The notes under the pieces: generated by a model
Seen by the model: only the letters and a program-made list of their open reading frames with translations
Told to the model about the DNA's origin: nothing
Database searches by the model: none
Source of the DNA: Streptomyces canus
Lineage (GTDB): Bacteria; Actinomycetota; Actinomycetes; Streptomycetales; Streptomycetaceae
Assembly: GCF_001514145.1 (NCBI RefSeq)
Contig: NZ_KQ948684.1
Coordinates: 28,729 to 79,137 of the forward strand
DNA: 50,409 nucleotides
Direction: 5' to 3'
Made by a program: the position numbers and the translations under genes
Shown: in pieces, positions 48,993 to 50,409 of the stretch
How positions within the stretch are numbered: position 1 is the first letter of the stretch
Layout: each line of letters opens with the position of its first letter

Positions 48993-50409
48993 TCACATGT
49001 GCACGACGGAGGTCGCGTCGGGGTCGGTGGCCGGTACGCCGCGCCGGTAGAGGACGGCGGTGATGATCAGACCGCCCGTGAACAAGGCGGCCGACCACCA
49101 GTACGCGGTTGAGTAGGCCTCCAGGCTGGACTGAGCGAGGACGGCGGGGTCCTTGGGGTTCTTGCCGGCCAGGTAGTCGGCGGCGGCGCTGGTGGCGAGG
49201 GTGTTGAGCAGCGCGGTGCCCAGGGAGCCGCCGACCTGCTGCATGGTGTTGACTGCGGCGGAGGCGGCGCCGGCGTCCTCGGCGCGCACGCCGGCGGTGG
49301 CCAGGGCCAGTCCCGGGGCGATGACGAGGCCGAGGCCGAGTCCCGCTACGAGCAGCGGAAGCATGATGTCCGTCGGGTAGCTGCTGTGGAGGTCGAGGCC
49401 GGTCAGCCAGACCATGCCGGCGATGGCGGCGCCCATGCCCAGCGGCACGGTTGCCTTGGGGCCGATGCGGGGGATCAGCACCGTGGAGGCTAGCTGGGCG
49501 GCGACCCCGAGTCCGACGACCATGGGCAGGAAGGCCAGTCCGGTTTTGATGGGGGTGTAGCCGAGGCTCTGCTGCAGGTAGTAGGTGAGGAAGAGGAAGA
49601 CTCCGTAGATGCCGACGGAGGTGATCAGGATGGTGAGGAAGGAGGCGCCGCGGTTTCGGTCGAGCAGGACCCGCATGGGCAACAGGGGATAGGTGGAGCG
49701 GGTCTGCCACCAGGCGAACACGCCGATCAGAACGACACCGCCGGCCAGGAAGCCCCAGGTGGTCGTGGAGCTCCAGCCGTGGGTCTCGGCGTGGGAGAAG
49801 CCGTAGACCAGGGCGAACAGGCCGGCGCTGACGAGTACAACGCCGGGGATGTCGAGGGTGGCGGTCTTGTCGCGGGTGGTGCGCTGCAGCAGAAGGACAC
49901 CACCGACGAAGGCGATGGCGGCGAATGCGAGGTTGACGTAGAGGGTCCAGCGCCAGTCGAGGTATTCGGTCAGCACGCCGCCGAGCAGCAGGCCGACGGC
50001 GCCGCCGGCACCGGCGATAGCGCCGAAGACGCCGAAGGCCTTGGCTCGTTCCTTGGCATTGGTGAAGGTCGTGGTCAGCAGGGACAGCGCCGCCGGGGCG
50101 AGCAGGGCGCCGAACAGGCCCTGCGCGGCACGCGCGACGACGAGCATCTCGAAGCTGGTCGAGGCGCCTCCCAGGGCGGAGGTGCCGCCGAAGCCGACCA
50201 GCCCGGCCAGGAAGGTCGCCTTGCGGCCGAAGAGATCAGCGATGCGGCCACCGAGCAGGAGCAGGCTGCCGAAGGCGAGCGCATAGGCGGTGACGATCCA
50301 CTGCCGGTCGCCGTCGGAGAAGCCCAGGTCCTTCTGCGCGGAGGGGAGGGCGATGTTCACGATGGTCGCGTCCAGGACCACCATCAGCTGGGCTACGGAG
50401 ATGACACTG
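48993..50409 (-). CDS. DHA2-type (EmrB/QacA-like) MFS drug exporter, 5' end outside window
   Basis: 471 residues visible; the frame continues past the right edge (SVISVAQLMVVLDATIVNIALP). It starts in TM1 with the D-x-T-I-VNIALP motif of the 14-helix DHA2 family. Motif A is GGRIADLFGRK, and the motif C area reads GAIAGAGGAVGLLLGGVLTEYLDWRWTLYVN. About 13-14 TM helices remain, ending with TGGLIITAVLYRRG. It would export toxic organic compounds or antibiotics using the proton gradient. No regulator is adjacent in the window; it is convergent with the Tn3 transposase. Confidence 0.9.
   Translation of the reverse strand, partial: SVISVAQLMVVLDATIVNIALPSAQKDLGFSDGDRQWIVTAYALAFGSLLLLGGRIADLFGRKATFLAGLVGFGGTSALGGASTSFEMLVVARAAQGLFGALLAPAALSLLTTTFTNAKERAKAFGVFGAIAGAGGAVGLLLGGVLTEYLDWRWTLYVNLAFAAIAFVGGVLLLQRTTRDKTATLDIPGVVLVSAGLFALVYGFSHAETHGWSSTTTWGFLAGGVVLIGVFAWWQTRSTYPLLPMRVLLDRNRGASFLTILITSVGIYGVFLFLTYYLQQSLGYTPIKTGLAFLPMVVGLGVAAQLASTVLIPRIGPKATVPLGMGAAIAGMVWLTGLDLHSSYPTDIMLPLLVAGLGLGLVIAPGLALATAGVRAEDAGAASAAVNTMQQVGGSLGTALLNTLATSAAADYLAGKNPKDPAVLAQSSLEAYSTAYWWSAALFTGGLIITAVLYRRGVPATDPDATSVVHM

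Overview
The window is very GC-rich (mostly above 70%), uses GTG and TTG starts freely and packs genes with ATGA/GTGA stop-start overlaps. Its gene families (DUF2637/SpdB-like, LysM-BTAD fusion, Fic/Doc-like toxin with ribbon-helix-helix partner, actinobacterial Tad pilus proteins) point to Streptomyces or a close relative. The mix of conjugation genes, insertion-sequence debris, a replication-type winged-helix pair and unrelated accessory genes suggests a large conjugative (perhaps linear) plasmid or an integrated plasmid segment. That is inference: no telomere, relaxase or att site is visible. No rRNA, tRNA or CRISPR array was seen.

Layout. 1-1371: broken ATP-dependent DNA ligase tail, a small toxin-antitoxin-like pair and a strong hairpin terminator. 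1431-4291 (minus): two translationally coupled genes, one with a tandemly duplicated winged-helix domain. 4441-4961: non-coding divergent control region dense in two short motifs (TGCGCA and GTGGTCGG). 5013-14445 (plus): eight-gene block, mostly overlapping, for a Tcp/VirB-like type IV secretion apparatus (VirB8/TcpC-like, small membrane proteins, VirB4-like ATPase, VirB6/TcpH-like channel protein, bifunctional wall hydrolase, secreted protein). 14989-27925 (plus): a second long operon with lipoprotein, secreted protein, CpaB-like, TadZ-like, TadA, TadB, TadC, Flp-like pilin, TadE/TadG-like pseudopilins, a 1134-residue membrane LysM-BTAD protein and a DUF2637 protein. Together these look like a composite conjugation and surface-appendage locus; no coupling protein, relaxase or prepilin peptidase lies in the window.

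27976-32933 is an insertion-sequence patchwork: an intact ISL3-family element, a truncated ankyrin gene, a TetR regulator, an IS701-like remnant and a dead IS5-like element with perfect terminal repeats. 33246-43233 is an accessory island. It holds a RepL/MarR-like pair (the first with a premature stop), a TRADD-N-associated-type membrane protein, a second membrane protein, a frameshifted PD-(D/E)XK nuclease-like gene, a conserved protein of unknown function, and a divergent XRE-STAND ATPase-TPR protein with a small membrane partner. Its composition resembles conflict (defence) systems but is not a known system I can name. 43746-50409 carries a secreted protein, a small membrane protein, gene debris, a Tn3-family transposase and a DHA2-type MFS exporter cut by the window edge.
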